The notes under the pieces are model-generated. The model saw nothing but the letters and a program-made list of their open reading frames with translations. It did no database searches and was not told the origin of the DNA. Both the position numbers and the translations under genes were made by a program. From Nocardioides plantarum (GTDB taxonomy: Bacteria > Actinomycetota > Actinomycetes > Propionibacteriales > Nocardioidaceae), in NCBI RefSeq assembly GCF_006346395.1, contig NZ_VDMS01000005.1:310001-374000 (forward strand): 64,000 nt of DNA. The letters are read 5' to 3'. The first letter of the stretch is position 1, and each line of letters opens with the position of its first letter. This document shows positions 16,370 to 23,964 of the stretch, one piece after another.

Positions 16370-16696
16370 ATGACCTACGTCATCTCGCAGCCCTGCGTCG
16401 ACCTCAAGGACCGTGCCTGCGTCGACGAGTGCCCCGTCGACTGCATCTACGAGGGCAAGCGGATGCTCTACATCCACCCCGACGAGTGCGTCGACTGCGG
16501 TGCCTGTGAGCCGGTCTGCCCGGTCGAGGCCATCTTCTACGAGGACGACGTCCCGGAGGAGTGGAAGGACTACTACACCGCCAACGTCGGTTTCTTCGAG
16601 ACGCTCGGCTCGCCCGGCGGCGCCGCCAAGATGGGTGAGATCGACCTCGACCACCCGATCGTGGCCGCCCTGGAGCCGCAGGAGCACGACCACTGA
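16370..16696 (+). CDS. fdxA: Ferredoxin FdxA, 3Fe-4S/4Fe-4S type
   Basis: A 108-residue seven-iron ferredoxin, a soluble one-electron carrier. The N-terminal motif CVDLKDRACVDECPVDC and the second CVDCGACEPVCPVEA provide the cysteines for a 3Fe-4S and a 4Fe-4S cluster; the long C-terminal extension (EEWKDYYTANVGFFETLGSP) is typical of actinobacterial FdxA. The ATG at 16370 has a good ribosome binding site, GGAGG at 16358-16362, and a 44-nt leader from the TAGGCT box. The gene directly overlaps dapC, an arrangement common in actinobacteria. Confidence 0.97.
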   Translation: MTYVISQPCVDLKDRACVDECPVDCIYEGKRMLYIHPDECVDCGACEPVCPVEAIFYEDDVPEEWKDYYTANVGFFETLGSPGGAAKMGEIDLDHPIVAALEPQEHDH

Positions 16697-17835
16697 GTCC
16701 AGGCCAGCCTGGCTGGCACGCCGGGGTCGCGGCGGTCCGTGAGCGGGCCGCCGGCTCGGGTCTGCCCGTCGTCGATCTGTCGGTCGGCGCGCCGGTCGAC
16801 CCCACGCCCGAGGTGGTGCGCCGAGCGTTGGCCGAGCACGCCGACGCGCCCGGCTACCCGCTGACGATCGGCGTTCCCGGGCTCCGCGAGGCCTACGTCT
16901 CGTGGCTCGCCACGACCCACGGCGTCCGCGGGCTCGTCCCTGAGCAGACGCTGCCCACCGTCGGCAGCAAGGAGCTCATCGGCACGCTCCCGCTGCTGCT
17001 GCTCGGCTCCGACCCCACCGTGCGGCCGGGACCGGTGGCGATCCCGGCGCTGGCCTACCCGACGTACGCCGTCGGGGCGCGGCTCGCCGGACGCGACGTC
17101 GTCACGGTCGACGGGCTCGACGACCTGCGCGCGCTGCCCGTCGCCCCGGCGCTGCTGTGGCTCAACTCGCCCGCCAACCCCACCGGTCGGGTGCAGTCAC
17201 CGGCCGAGCTCGCCGCGATCGTGGCCCACGCCCGCGAGCGCGGCACGATCGTGGTCTCCGACGAGTGCTACCTCGACCTGGGGTGGGAGGTCGAGGCCGC
17301 CACCGTCCTCCACGACGACGTGAGCGGCGGGTCGACGACCGGCCTGATCGCCGTCCACTCGCTGAGCAAGCGCTCCAACCTCGCGGGCTACCGCTGCGGC
17401 TTCGTCGCCGGCGACCACGCGCTGGTCGCCGGGCTGACCGCCGTACGCCGCGACCTCGGCCTGATCATGCCGGGGCCCCAGCAGGCCGCGTCGATCGCCG
17501 CCCTCGGCGACGAGATCCACGTCGTCGAGCAGCGGGCCCGCTACGGCGCCCGCCGCGACGTGCTGCGCGCCGCGCTGGTGGCCGGCGGCTTCCGGGTCGA
17601 CCACAGCGAGGCCGGCCTCTACCTGTGGGCCACCCGCGGTGAGCCGAGCGGGGTCACCACCGGCTGGCTGGCCGACCGTGGCGTCGTCAGCGTCGACGGC
17701 CGGTCCTACGGCCCGACCGGCGAGCAGCACGTCCGCCTGGCCATCACCGCGACCGACGACGACGTCGCGACGGCGGCCGAGCGGATCACCGCGACCGGCC
17801 CTCCCACCACCGGCCCTGAGAGGATCGGCGCATGA
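16693..17835 (+). CDS. dapC: Succinyldiaminopimelate transaminase DapC, likely CTG start
   Basis: DapC makes N-succinyl-LL-2,6-diaminopimelate from the keto precursor in the succinylase branch of lysine and peptidoglycan synthesis. It is a PLP fold-type I aminotransferase: substrate arm VVDLSVGAPVDPTP, NSPANPTGR, PLP-lysine in SLSKRSNLAGYRCGF, and C-terminal arginine in EQHVRLAIT. The first ATG/GTG/TTG in frame is GTG 16813, which would delete about 40 residues including DLSVG. The only start that keeps the normal N terminus is CTG 16693, which overlaps the fdxA stop (CTGA) and is preceded by AGGAG with an 8-nt spacer. This gives 380 residues. The next gene overlaps by ATGA. Confidence 0.88.
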   Translation: MSPGQPGWHAGVAAVRERAAGSGLPVVDLSVGAPVDPTPEVVRRALAEHADAPGYPLTIGVPGLREAYVSWLATTHGVRGLVPEQTLPTVGSKELIGTLPLLLLGSDPTVRPGPVAIPALAYPTYAVGARLAGRDVVTVDGLDDLRALPVAPALLWLNSPANPTGRVQSPAELAAIVAHARERGTIVVSDECYLDLGWEVEAATVLHDDVSGGSTTGLIAVHSLSKRSNLAGYRCGFVAGDHALVAGLTAVRRDLGLIMPGPQQAASIAALGDEIHVVEQRARYGARRDVLRAALVAGGFRVDHSEAGLYLWATRGEPSGVTTGWLADRGVVSVDGRSYGPTGEQHVRLAITATDDDVATAAERITATGPPTTGPERIGA

Positions 17836-18659
17836 GCCTCCTGCCGATCACCCGCTCGCTGGCGCACGCCAGCACCGACCCGCCGACCCTCGTGGCCCGG
17901 GTGCGCACGGCCCTGGGATGGAGCGGCAGCGACTTCCTGGTCGGGCTGGAGGGCTACGACGACCTGATGGCCACCCTCGACGTCGCCCACGACGTCGAGG
18001 GGCTGGTCCGCATCGGTGACCCGACGTCGCCGCCCCTGCGGCTGCTGCGGGCGATCAAGTCCCTCGACCCCGAGATCCGGCTGACCCGCGTCGCGACCGT
18101 CGTGTCGCCCTGGCGCTGGACCCGCCTGGGTGGCGGGGCCGGCGACGCCCAGGCCGTCGCGCTGCGCCAGCAGACCTACTCCGACGTCGTCGGGGCGATG
18201 GGTCGCGCGGGTGTCGCGTTCCGCGTCGTGCCCGACGACACCACGGCCGAGGACCTGCTCGCGGCCGGCCAGGACGCGGGCTCCGCCGTCGTCGACGTCG
18301 ACGAGCTGCGGGGCGACGACATCCTCATCGTCGGGTTCCTGGAGCACCAGCCGTCGATCTCCTACGGGCTGCTGTCCCGCCCGGGCGCCGAGCCCGCCCC
18401 CGACGACGCGGTCGACGCGGCGTGGCTGACCATCACGCCCGAGCGCGAGTCGGCCGGCACGCTCATGGTCGCCCTGCAGCAGTTCAGCGACCTCGGCGTC
18501 GACCTCGACTTCCTGCACAGCGACCCGCAGGGGGCCGGCATCCACGACTTCCACGTCGGCTTCCGGGCCGGCGCCGACCGCCTGGTCGACCTGCAGGCCG
18601 CCCTGAGCGACGTCGGGTTCAGCAGTCGGGTGCTGGCGGCGTTCGCCCTCGACGGCTGA
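17832..18659 (+). CDS. ACT-domain protein of the aromatic amino acid operon, function unknown
   Basis: A 275-residue protein translated from ATG overlapping the dapC stop and ending 13 nt before pheA. The last 80 residues have the beta-alpha-beta-beta-alpha-beta pattern of an ACT domain (AGTLMVALQQFSDLGVDLDF, then GIHDFHVGFRAGADRLVDLQ). This resembles the regulatory end of prephenate dehydratase. The first 190 residues match no family I know; the segment QAVALRQQTYSDVVGAMGRAG followed by TTAEDLLAAGQDAGSAVVDV has the rhythm of the second lobe of prephenate dehydratase. It is plausibly a degenerate PheA paralogue or regulatory partner. No catalytic motif was recognised. Confidence 0.75.
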   Translation: MSLLPITRSLAHASTDPPTLVARVRTALGWSGSDFLVGLEGYDDLMATLDVAHDVEGLVRIGDPTSPPLRLLRAIKSLDPEIRLTRVATVVSPWRWTRLGGGAGDAQAVALRQQTYSDVVGAMGRAGVAFRVVPDDTTAEDLLAAGQDAGSAVVDVDELRGDDILIVGFLEHQPSISYGLLSRPGAEPAPDDAVDAAWLTITPERESAGTLMVALQQFSDLGVDLDFLHSDPQGAGIHDFHVGFRAGADRLVDLQAALSDVGFSSRVLAAFALDG

Positions 18660-18672
18660 GGGCTCGTCGCGC

Positions 18673-19491
18673 ATGGACGTCACCTACCTGGGCCCCTCGG
18701 GCACCTTCACCCACCAGGCCGTGGTCGCGCTGCGTCCCGACGCCGAGGCGGTGCCCGTCGCCGAGGCCGGTGAGGCCCTGGCCGCGGTCGAGCAGGGGCG
18801 GGCGTCGTACGCCGTCGTGCCCATCGACAACTCGGTCAACGGCGTCGTCGTCCCCACGCTCGACGGGCTGCTGGCCCGCCCGGGGCTCTCCATCGTCGAC
18901 AGCGTGGTGCTGCCGATCTCGTTCGACGCCTTCACCCGCGACCCGACGGTCGCGCCCGAGGTGGTGGTCAGCCACCCGCACGGCCTGGCCCAGTGCCGCG
19001 GCTGGATCGAGGCGCAGGGCCTGGCGACCCGCGAGTCCTCCTCGACCGCGGCGGCCTGCCGCGACCTGGGGCCCGGCGAGCTCGGCATCGGGCCGCGCAT
19101 CTGCGGCAGCCTCTACGACCTGCACACGGTCGCCGAGGCGGTCGAGGACAACACGGCCGCCTTCACCCAGTTCGCGCTGGTCTCGGCGAGCCGGCTCCCG
19201 GTGCGCGCCGACGGTGACGACGGCCTGCTGGTCAGCCTGGTGCCCGACGCCAACGTGCCCGGCATCCTGCGCCGGATGCTCGGCGTCCTCGAGGACCGCG
19301 GCGTCAACATGACCAACCTGGTCACCCGCCCGGTGCCGGCCACGCCCGGCATCTACGTGTTCCTGCTCTTCCTGTCGGGCTCGTTCACCGCCGACGACTT
19401 CGAGGAGATGTCGGCGCAGTGGCGCGCGCTGGGCACCAGCGCCCGCGCCGTCGGCCGGATCTCCCCGCTCCACGAGCTGGCCGCACGGTGA
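18673..19491 (+). CDS. pheA: Prephenate dehydratase family protein with altered catalytic motif
   Basis: Prephenate dehydratase converts prephenate to phenylpyruvate in phenylalanine synthesis. The 272-residue protein has the two-lobed catalytic domain (YLGPSGTFTHQAV at the start, VPIDNSVNGVV, VSHPHGLAQCRGWI, STAAACRDLG) and a C-terminal ACT domain (ILRRMLGVLEDRGVNMTNLV). Two key motifs differ from the family: the catalytic TRF reads TQF (NTAAFTQFALVS), and the phenylalanine-binding ESRP reads VTRP. The Thr is kept but the Arg is lost. It could be active with altered regulation, or a non-catalytic or differently specific relative. Position before tyrA supports an aromatic role. Confidence 0.82.
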   Translation: MDVTYLGPSGTFTHQAVVALRPDAEAVPVAEAGEALAAVEQGRASYAVVPIDNSVNGVVVPTLDGLLARPGLSIVDSVVLPISFDAFTRDPTVAPEVVVSHPHGLAQCRGWIEAQGLATRESSSTAAACRDLGPGELGIGPRICGSLYDLHTVAEAVEDNTAAFTQFALVSASRLPVRADGDDGLLVSLVPDANVPGILRRMLGVLEDRGVNMTNLVTRPVPATPGIYVFLLFLSGSFTADDFEEMSAQWRALGTSARAVGRISPLHELAAR

Positions 19492-20402
19492 CGTTCTCGC
19501 GTCCCGCCGTGGTCGGCGCCGGCCTGATCGGCGGCTCGGTGGCGCTGCGCCTGCGCGCCCAGGGGCTCGACGTCGTCGTGGTCGACCCCGACCCGGCGAC
19601 CCTCGAGGCGGCCGCGGCCGCCGGCCTGCGCACGGCCGAGGTGGTGCCCGCCGACCGTGACGTCGTCGTGCTGGCGGCCCCGCTCCATGTCATCGTCCGG
19701 GCCCTCGCGGCGGTCGCCGCCGACGCCCCCGACGCGGTCATCGTCGACGTCGGCAGCGTCAAGGGCACCGTGCGCGACGCCGTCGTCGCCCAGGGCCTCG
19801 AGGCCCGCTGGGTCGGCGCGCACCCGATGGCCGGCACCGAGCTGTCCGGGTTCGCCCACGCCGACGCCGGCCTGCTGGTCGGTGCGTCGTGGGGCGTCAC
19901 CCGCGGCGACGGCCCGGTCGCCGACGTCGTGCGGTGGCTGGTCGACGTCTTCGCCGCGACCGTCGTCGTGCTCGACGCCGACGCCCACGACCGGTCCGTG
20001 GCGCTGGTCAGCCACGCCCCCCACGTGCTCGCCAACGCCCTGCTCGAGGTCGTCGAGACCGCCGGCGACCCGGCTGCCGCCCAGCTGGCCGCCGGGTCGT
20101 TCCGCGACGGCACCCGGGTCGCGGGCCGCGACCCGCTGCGCACCCGCAACATGCTCGCCGACAACGCGGCCGCGCTGGGCCCGGTCCTCGACGACCTCGT
20201 CGCGCTGCTGCAGCGCTACCGCCGCGACCTCGACGACCCGGTCGCGCTCGCCGAGCGGCTGGCGCGGGTCACGACCGCCGCCGACGTCGTACGACGCCCC
20301 GAGCCGGCGTGGCAGGCTGCCGCCGACCTCGACGCGGCCCTGGCCGCGCCGGGTGTCCTGCTCGTCCGCGCGGGGCCCACCGGCCTCGAGACCTCGAGGT
20401 AG
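19488..20402 (+). CDS. tyrA: Prephenate dehydrogenase
   Basis: This 304-residue NAD(P)-dependent enzyme oxidatively decarboxylates prephenate (or arogenate) toward tyrosine. The Rossmann motif is VVGAGLIGGSVALRLRAQGL at residues 7-26. GSVKGTV, GAHPMAGTELSGF (substrate loop with the catalytic His) and SHAPHVLANALLE are diagnostic of TyrA. No C-terminal ACT domain is present. The start is GTG 19488, overlapping the pheA stop by four bases. Together with pheA and the ACT protein it forms the aromatic part of the fdxA operon. Confidence 0.92.
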   Translation: MTFSRPAVVGAGLIGGSVALRLRAQGLDVVVVDPDPATLEAAAAAGLRTAEVVPADRDVVVLAAPLHVIVRALAAVAADAPDAVIVDVGSVKGTVRDAVVAQGLEARWVGAHPMAGTELSGFAHADAGLLVGASWGVTRGDGPVADVVRWLVDVFAATVVVLDADAHDRSVALVSHAPHVLANALLEVVETAGDPAAAQLAAGSFRDGTRVAGRDPLRTRNMLADNAAALGPVLDDLVALLQRYRRDLDDPVALAERLARVTTAADVVRRPEPAWQAAADLDAALAAPGVLLVRAGPTGLETSR

Positions 20403-20430
20403 TCGCCCCGCCCCGCGGGCCGCCGCAGGC

Positions 20431-20901
20431 TCAGAGGCCGTAGCCGAGCTCCTCGGCGAGCACCGCCCAGAAGCTGTTGTCGTCGACCATGGCGTCGGGG
20501 TCGATCTCCCGCAGCCGGCGCTCGAGGCGCTCCCCGATCTCCTCCAGCTCGTCGACCGTCTCCTCGTCCTCCTCGCCGAGGTCGTCGGCCTCCTCGGACT
20601 CGGCCTCGGCCTCGAGCCGGTCGGCCTCCTCGAAGGCCGTCACCGCGGCGTGGACGCAACGCACGAACCGCTCGAGCGTGGTGTTGAGCAGGAACGCGTC
20701 GGCGCCCTCGGGCACCCCCTCCAGCCGGCCGGTCCCGCGGTCGAGCAGCACGTCCCACGAGTGGTCGCCCAGGCCGAGCACGGCGCGACCGTCGCGGTCG
20801 GCGTACGGCGGCTCCTGCCAGGTGCCCGGGTAGGCCTCCAGCGACTCGTCGAGCGGCAGGACGTCGGAGAGCGCGGTCACGATGTCGTCGTCGGAGAACA
20901 C
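20431..20901 (-). CDS. SUKH-4-like protein (possible orphan immunity protein)
   Basis: A 156-residue acidic soluble protein. Residues about 60-100 (VPEGADAFLLNTTLERFVRC) and the C terminus (REIDPDAMVDDNSFWAVLAEELGYGL, split here as two adjacent motifs IDPDAM and SFWAVLAEEL) follow the pattern of SUKH-4 proteins, which often protect against polymorphic toxins. A highly acidic low-complexity stretch (about 95-130) interrupts the fold. No toxin gene is adjacent; the neighbours are tyrA (convergent) and a surface protein. The start is GTG at 20901, 6 nt after TAGGCT on the minus strand, so probably leaderless. The family call is by pattern only. Confidence 0.62.
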   Translation of the reverse strand: MFSDDDIVTALSDVLPLDESLEAYPGTWQEPPYADRDGRAVLGLGDHSWDVLLDRGTGRLEGVPEGADAFLLNTTLERFVRCVHAAVTAFEEADRLEAEAESEEADDLGEEDEETVDELEEIGERLERRLREIDPDAMVDDNSFWAVLAEELGYGL

Positions 20902-20928
20902 GGCGGGAGCCTAGTGAGTACGGCGGGG

Positions 20929-21891
20929 TCAGGCGAAGACGTCGACGTGCACGTGGTCGCGGTGCTCGAGGATCGCCCGGTCGCCCGCGCGCGACGGCGC
21001 GTCGTAGTCGCGCCAGGTCGCATCGCGTCCCGCGACCCAGATCCGGTCGTCGAAGATGACGGTGCGGATGTCGAGGCGCCGGGCGTGGGCGACGAGGTAG
21101 TGCGCCACGGCCCACCCGCGGTCGCGGTTGGCGCTGGTCACCGGCCGGAAGAACACGTCGACCGCGCGGCCGTCGTAGTGCGCCGAGCCCTCCACGTGCC
21201 CGGTGCTGACGCCGCCCGGGGCGAACCCGCCCATCGGCAGCCGCCCGAACCGCGCGCGCACGTCACGCCGTACGGCGTCCGCACGGTCGGTGAGCCCGGC
21301 GGCGGTCAGGTCGGGGGCGGCCGGGTCGACGTCGCCGTCGAGGTCGCACGCGAACGCCGCGGCGGACTGGCCGCTGAGCGCCGAGGCCAGCACCCGCGCG
21401 TCGCTCTCGTGGTCGGCGTAGGCGTCGGGGAAGCCGGAGCGCTGCACCCGCTGGGCGGCGACGGTGATCTCCATCGAGCGGTAGCCGTCGACCTTCTCGA
21501 GGGCGTCGTAGAACGCGTTGGCGGCGTAGACCGGGTCCTGGACCTCGTCCTTGCTGCCCCAGCCCTGCGACGGCCGCTGCTGGAACAGGCCCAGCGAGTC
21601 GCGATCGCCGTAGTCGATGTTGACCAGGTCGGACTCCTGGTAGGCCGTGGCGAGGGCGATCGAGACCGCCCGCGCCGGCAGCTTGCGCCGGGCCGCGACC
21701 GCGGCGATCGTGGCGGCGTTCTCGGCCTGCTCCACGCTCACCGTGACCTCCCGCCCGCCGACACTGGCCGTGCACCGCTCGTCCCCGCCCAGGAAGGGCA
21801 CCTCGACGTCTCGTGCGAGCCCGACGGCCACACCGCCGACGACGAGCAGGGCCGCGACCGCGACGAGTGCCGGTGCTGCTCCCTTGCCCAT
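20929..21891 (-). CDS. Membrane-anchored surface protein with lysozyme-like segment
   Basis: A 320-residue protein with a single N-terminal hydrophobic helix (residues about 6-25) acting as signal or anchor. Residues about 60-170 resemble a lysozyme/transglycosylase-like fold: AVSIALATAYQESDLVNIDY followed by DSLGLFQQRPSQGWGS, where the Glu of QES is in the position of a catalytic acid. The C-terminal 120 residues (GSAHYDGRAVDVFFRP, DHVHVDVF) carry conserved His and Asp residues in a metallo-peptidase-like arrangement (HYDGRAxD ... HVHVD). Homologues are often mislabelled heavy metal transporter. A role in cell-wall turnover is plausible but unproven. Confidence 0.8.
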   Translation of the reverse strand: MGKGAAPALVAVAALLVVGGVAVGLARDVEVPFLGGDERCTASVGGREVTVSVEQAENAATIAAVAARRKLPARAVSIALATAYQESDLVNIDYGDRDSLGLFQQRPSQGWGSKDEVQDPVYAANAFYDALEKVDGYRSMEITVAAQRVQRSGFPDAYADHESDARVLASALSGQSAAAFACDLDGDVDPAAPDLTAAGLTDRADAVRRDVRARFGRLPMGGFAPGGVSTGHVEGSAHYDGRAVDVFFRPVTSANRDRGWAVAHYLVAHARRLDIRTVIFDDRIWVAGRDATWRDYDAPSRAGDRAILEHRDHVHVDVFA

Positions 21892-21942
21892 GCCGACGAG
21901 TGTGCCGGGGGACTGGGTGCGGGGCTGCGCGGGGATGCCGGC

Positions 21943-22905
21943 TCAGCCGTTGGCGTGCAGCGCCTCGTTGAGGGCGATGCCGGTGCCCTTCCACGGCACG
22001 GCCTCGATCGTCCCCGACACGGAGTTGCGCCGGAACAGCACGTTGTCGAGCCCGGACAGCTCGAGCGCCTTGACCACGGCGGGCTTGTCGTCGCGGTCAC
22101 GGATGGTGACCTTGGTGCCAGCGGTGACGTAGCAGCCGGCCTCGACCACGCAGTCGTCGCCGAGGGAGATGCCGATGCCGGCGTTGGCGCCGAGCAGGCA
22201 GCGCTCGCCGATCGAGATCACCTGGGTGCCGCCGCCGGACAGGGTGCCCATGATCGAGGCGCCACCTCCGACGTCGGAGCCGTCACCGACCACGACGCCG
22301 CCGGAGATGCGGCCCTCGACCATCGAGGCGCCCAGGGTGCCGGCGTTGAAGTTGACGAAGCCCTCGTGCATGACGGTGGTGCCCTCGGCCAGGTGGGCGC
22401 CGAGGCGGACCCGGTCGGCGTCGCCGATGCGCACACCGGACGGGACGACGTAGTCGACCATCCGCGGGAACTTGTCCACCCCGAAGACCGTGACGTGGGC
22501 GCCGGAGGCCCGCAGCCGGGCGCGGGTCAGCTCGAAGCCCGCGACGGCGCACGGTCCGGCGGAGGTCCACACGACGTTGGTGAGGAGGCCGAAGACGCCC
22601 TCGAGCGACAGGCCGTGCGGGCGGACCAGCCGGTGGGACAGCAGGTGCAGGCGCAGCCAGGCGTCCTCGGTGGAGGCCGGCGGCGCCGCGAGGTCGGCGA
22701 TCTCGACCCGGCGCACCTCCCGGGTCACTCGGCGTACGTCGTCGGGCACCGCGAGTGCGTCGAGCCCCTCGGGCACGGGGCCGGCGTCGGCGGCCAGGAG
22801 CGGCTCGGGGAACCAGGCGTCCAGCACGACGCCGTCGGCGTCGAGGGTCACCAGGCCATGGCCGGCGGCGGGTCCGGGACGGGTGTCGCTGCTCAGGTCG
22901 CTCAC
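21943..22905 (-). CDS. dapD: 2,3,4,5-tetrahydropyridine-2,6-dicarboxylate N-succinyltransferase
   Basis: DapD adds succinyl from succinyl-CoA to tetrahydrodipicolinate, the step before DapC. The 320-residue protein has the actinobacterial N-terminal region (about 1-165) and a left-handed beta-helix of hexapeptide repeats (about 170-280: RIGDADRVRLGAHLAEGTTV, NFNAGTLGASMVEGRISGGV, CLLGANAGIGISLGDDCVVE). MHEGFVNFNAGTLG is the family's active-site region. The start is GTG at 22905, 8 nt after a TAGAGT box on the minus strand. It is encoded separately from dapC and dapE, which also lie in this window. Confidence 0.95.
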   Translation of the reverse strand: MSDLSSDTRPGPAAGHGLVTLDADGVVLDAWFPEPLLAADAGPVPEGLDALAVPDDVRRVTREVRRVEIADLAAPPASTEDAWLRLHLLSHRLVRPHGLSLEGVFGLLTNVVWTSAGPCAVAGFELTRARLRASGAHVTVFGVDKFPRMVDYVVPSGVRIGDADRVRLGAHLAEGTTVMHEGFVNFNAGTLGASMVEGRISGGVVVGDGSDVGGGASIMGTLSGGGTQVISIGERCLLGANAGIGISLGDDCVVEAGCYVTAGTKVTIRDRDDKPAVVKALELSGLDNVLFRRNSVSGTIEAVPWKGTGIALNEALHANG

Positions 22906-22913
22906 GTCGGCAC

Positions 22914-22919
22914 ACTCTA
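22914..22919 (-). promoter_or_regulatory. -10 box (TAGAGT) of dapD
   Basis: On the minus strand TAGAGT ends 8 nt before the dapD GTG, matching the leaderless pattern. The divergent secreted-protein gene starts 46 nt further on and instead has a strong ribosome binding site. Confidence 0.5.
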
Positions 22920-22964
22920 GTGAGAGCCGGTTTCGGTGCTCGCTCGACCGGGGAGGGAGCCGGC

Positions 22965-23936
22965 ATGTCCCGCGCCCTCCGCCTGCTGGCGACCAGCACC
23001 GCGCTCGTCGTCGCCGCCACGCTCGTCCCGCTCACGGCGGGCTCCGCCACCGCCGCCTCGACCAACACCGCCGCCACCGACACCGGCCGCTCGCCGCAGC
23101 CCGCCCCCGGCGCGGCGAGCGGCGTCGTCATCCGCGACACGGCGGTCTCGTCGACGGCGTTCGTGCCCGTGAGGCAGACCGCGGCGCGGACGACCTGGCC
23201 CGTCGGCGGCGGTCGTGCCGACCTGACGCAGCACACCGTCACGGCCACCGGTGCTGCGGCCCAGCAGCTGAGCAGCGCCAGGTTGCGCTTCTACCGTGCG
23301 CACGGCGGCGTCATGGAGGCCGCCGTCAAGCTCCGGGCCGCCCCCGACGCGTCGACGCCGGCCACGCTGCTGCTCGCCTTCGGCAAGGTCAACTCCACCG
23401 GCACGACCTGCATCTCCGCCGCCGGCAGCAACGTCGCCCTCACCTCCACCGACACCGACTCGCAGGACAACCCCGTCTACCGGGGCTCCTCGATCAGGGT
23501 GCGGCCGTTCCGGTTCCCCGCGGCCAAGTCCGCGGCCTGGAACTGCGCGTTCGTGCAGTCCGCGGCTGACGCCACCTTCACCCCGCCGCTGTACGACGAC
23601 CTCGCCGGTCCGTCGGTCCTGTTCCGGCAGACCCCGATCCTGTCCATCCGGGTCAGCAACCGCCGGATCAGCTCGCGGTCCTTCACGACCGTCCCGATCG
23701 CCATCGCCAACAGCTCCGACACGGTGGCCACCGCGACCAACACCCGTCTCAAGGTCACCGCGACGGGCCTGTCCTACCGCTTCAACCCCGCTGTCGGGAC
23801 GATCAAGCCGGGCTACCAGCGCAAGGGCTCGATCTCGCTGAAGTACACCTCGCGCTACACCGGCTACTTCGTGATCACCGTGCGCACCGGCGACTACGTC
23901 AAGAAGGTCAAGTACACGGTCACCCCGGTCCGCTGA
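22965..23936 (+). CDS. Secreted hypothetical protein
   Basis: A 323-residue exported protein. Residues 1-33 are a Sec signal peptide (hydrophobic ALRLLATSTALVVAATLVPL, cleavage near ATA-AS). The mature part is beta-rich with Ser/Thr-rich strands; the C-terminal 90 residues (FTTVPIAIANSSDTVATATN, then KGSISLKYTSRYTGYFVITV) resemble an immunoglobulin-like or calcium-independent adhesion domain. The tail is basic (KKVKYTVTPVR). No enzyme motif was recognised. ATG 22965 is chosen because GGGAGGGAG at 22951-22959 is an excellent ribosome binding site; the frame is open further upstream but antisense to dapD. Confidence 0.75.
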   Translation: MSRALRLLATSTALVVAATLVPLTAGSATAASTNTAATDTGRSPQPAPGAASGVVIRDTAVSSTAFVPVRQTAARTTWPVGGGRADLTQHTVTATGAAAQQLSSARLRFYRAHGGVMEAAVKLRAAPDASTPATLLLAFGKVNSTGTTCISAAGSNVALTSTDTDSQDNPVYRGSSIRVRPFRFPAAKSAAWNCAFVQSAADATFTPPLYDDLAGPSVLFRQTPILSIRVSNRRISSRSFTTVPIAIANSSDTVATATNTRLKVTATGLSYRFNPAVGTIKPGYQRKGSISLKYTSRYTGYFVITVRTGDYVKKVKYTVTPVR

Positions 23937-23964
23937 CCCCGGGGCGAGGGACGCGGTCGGGCGG

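Noticed and set aside
19657..22920. A 1087-codon plus-strand frame running through tyrA, the SUKH-like gene and dapD
   Set aside because: It crosses several well-supported genes in other frames or strands and has no domain of its own.
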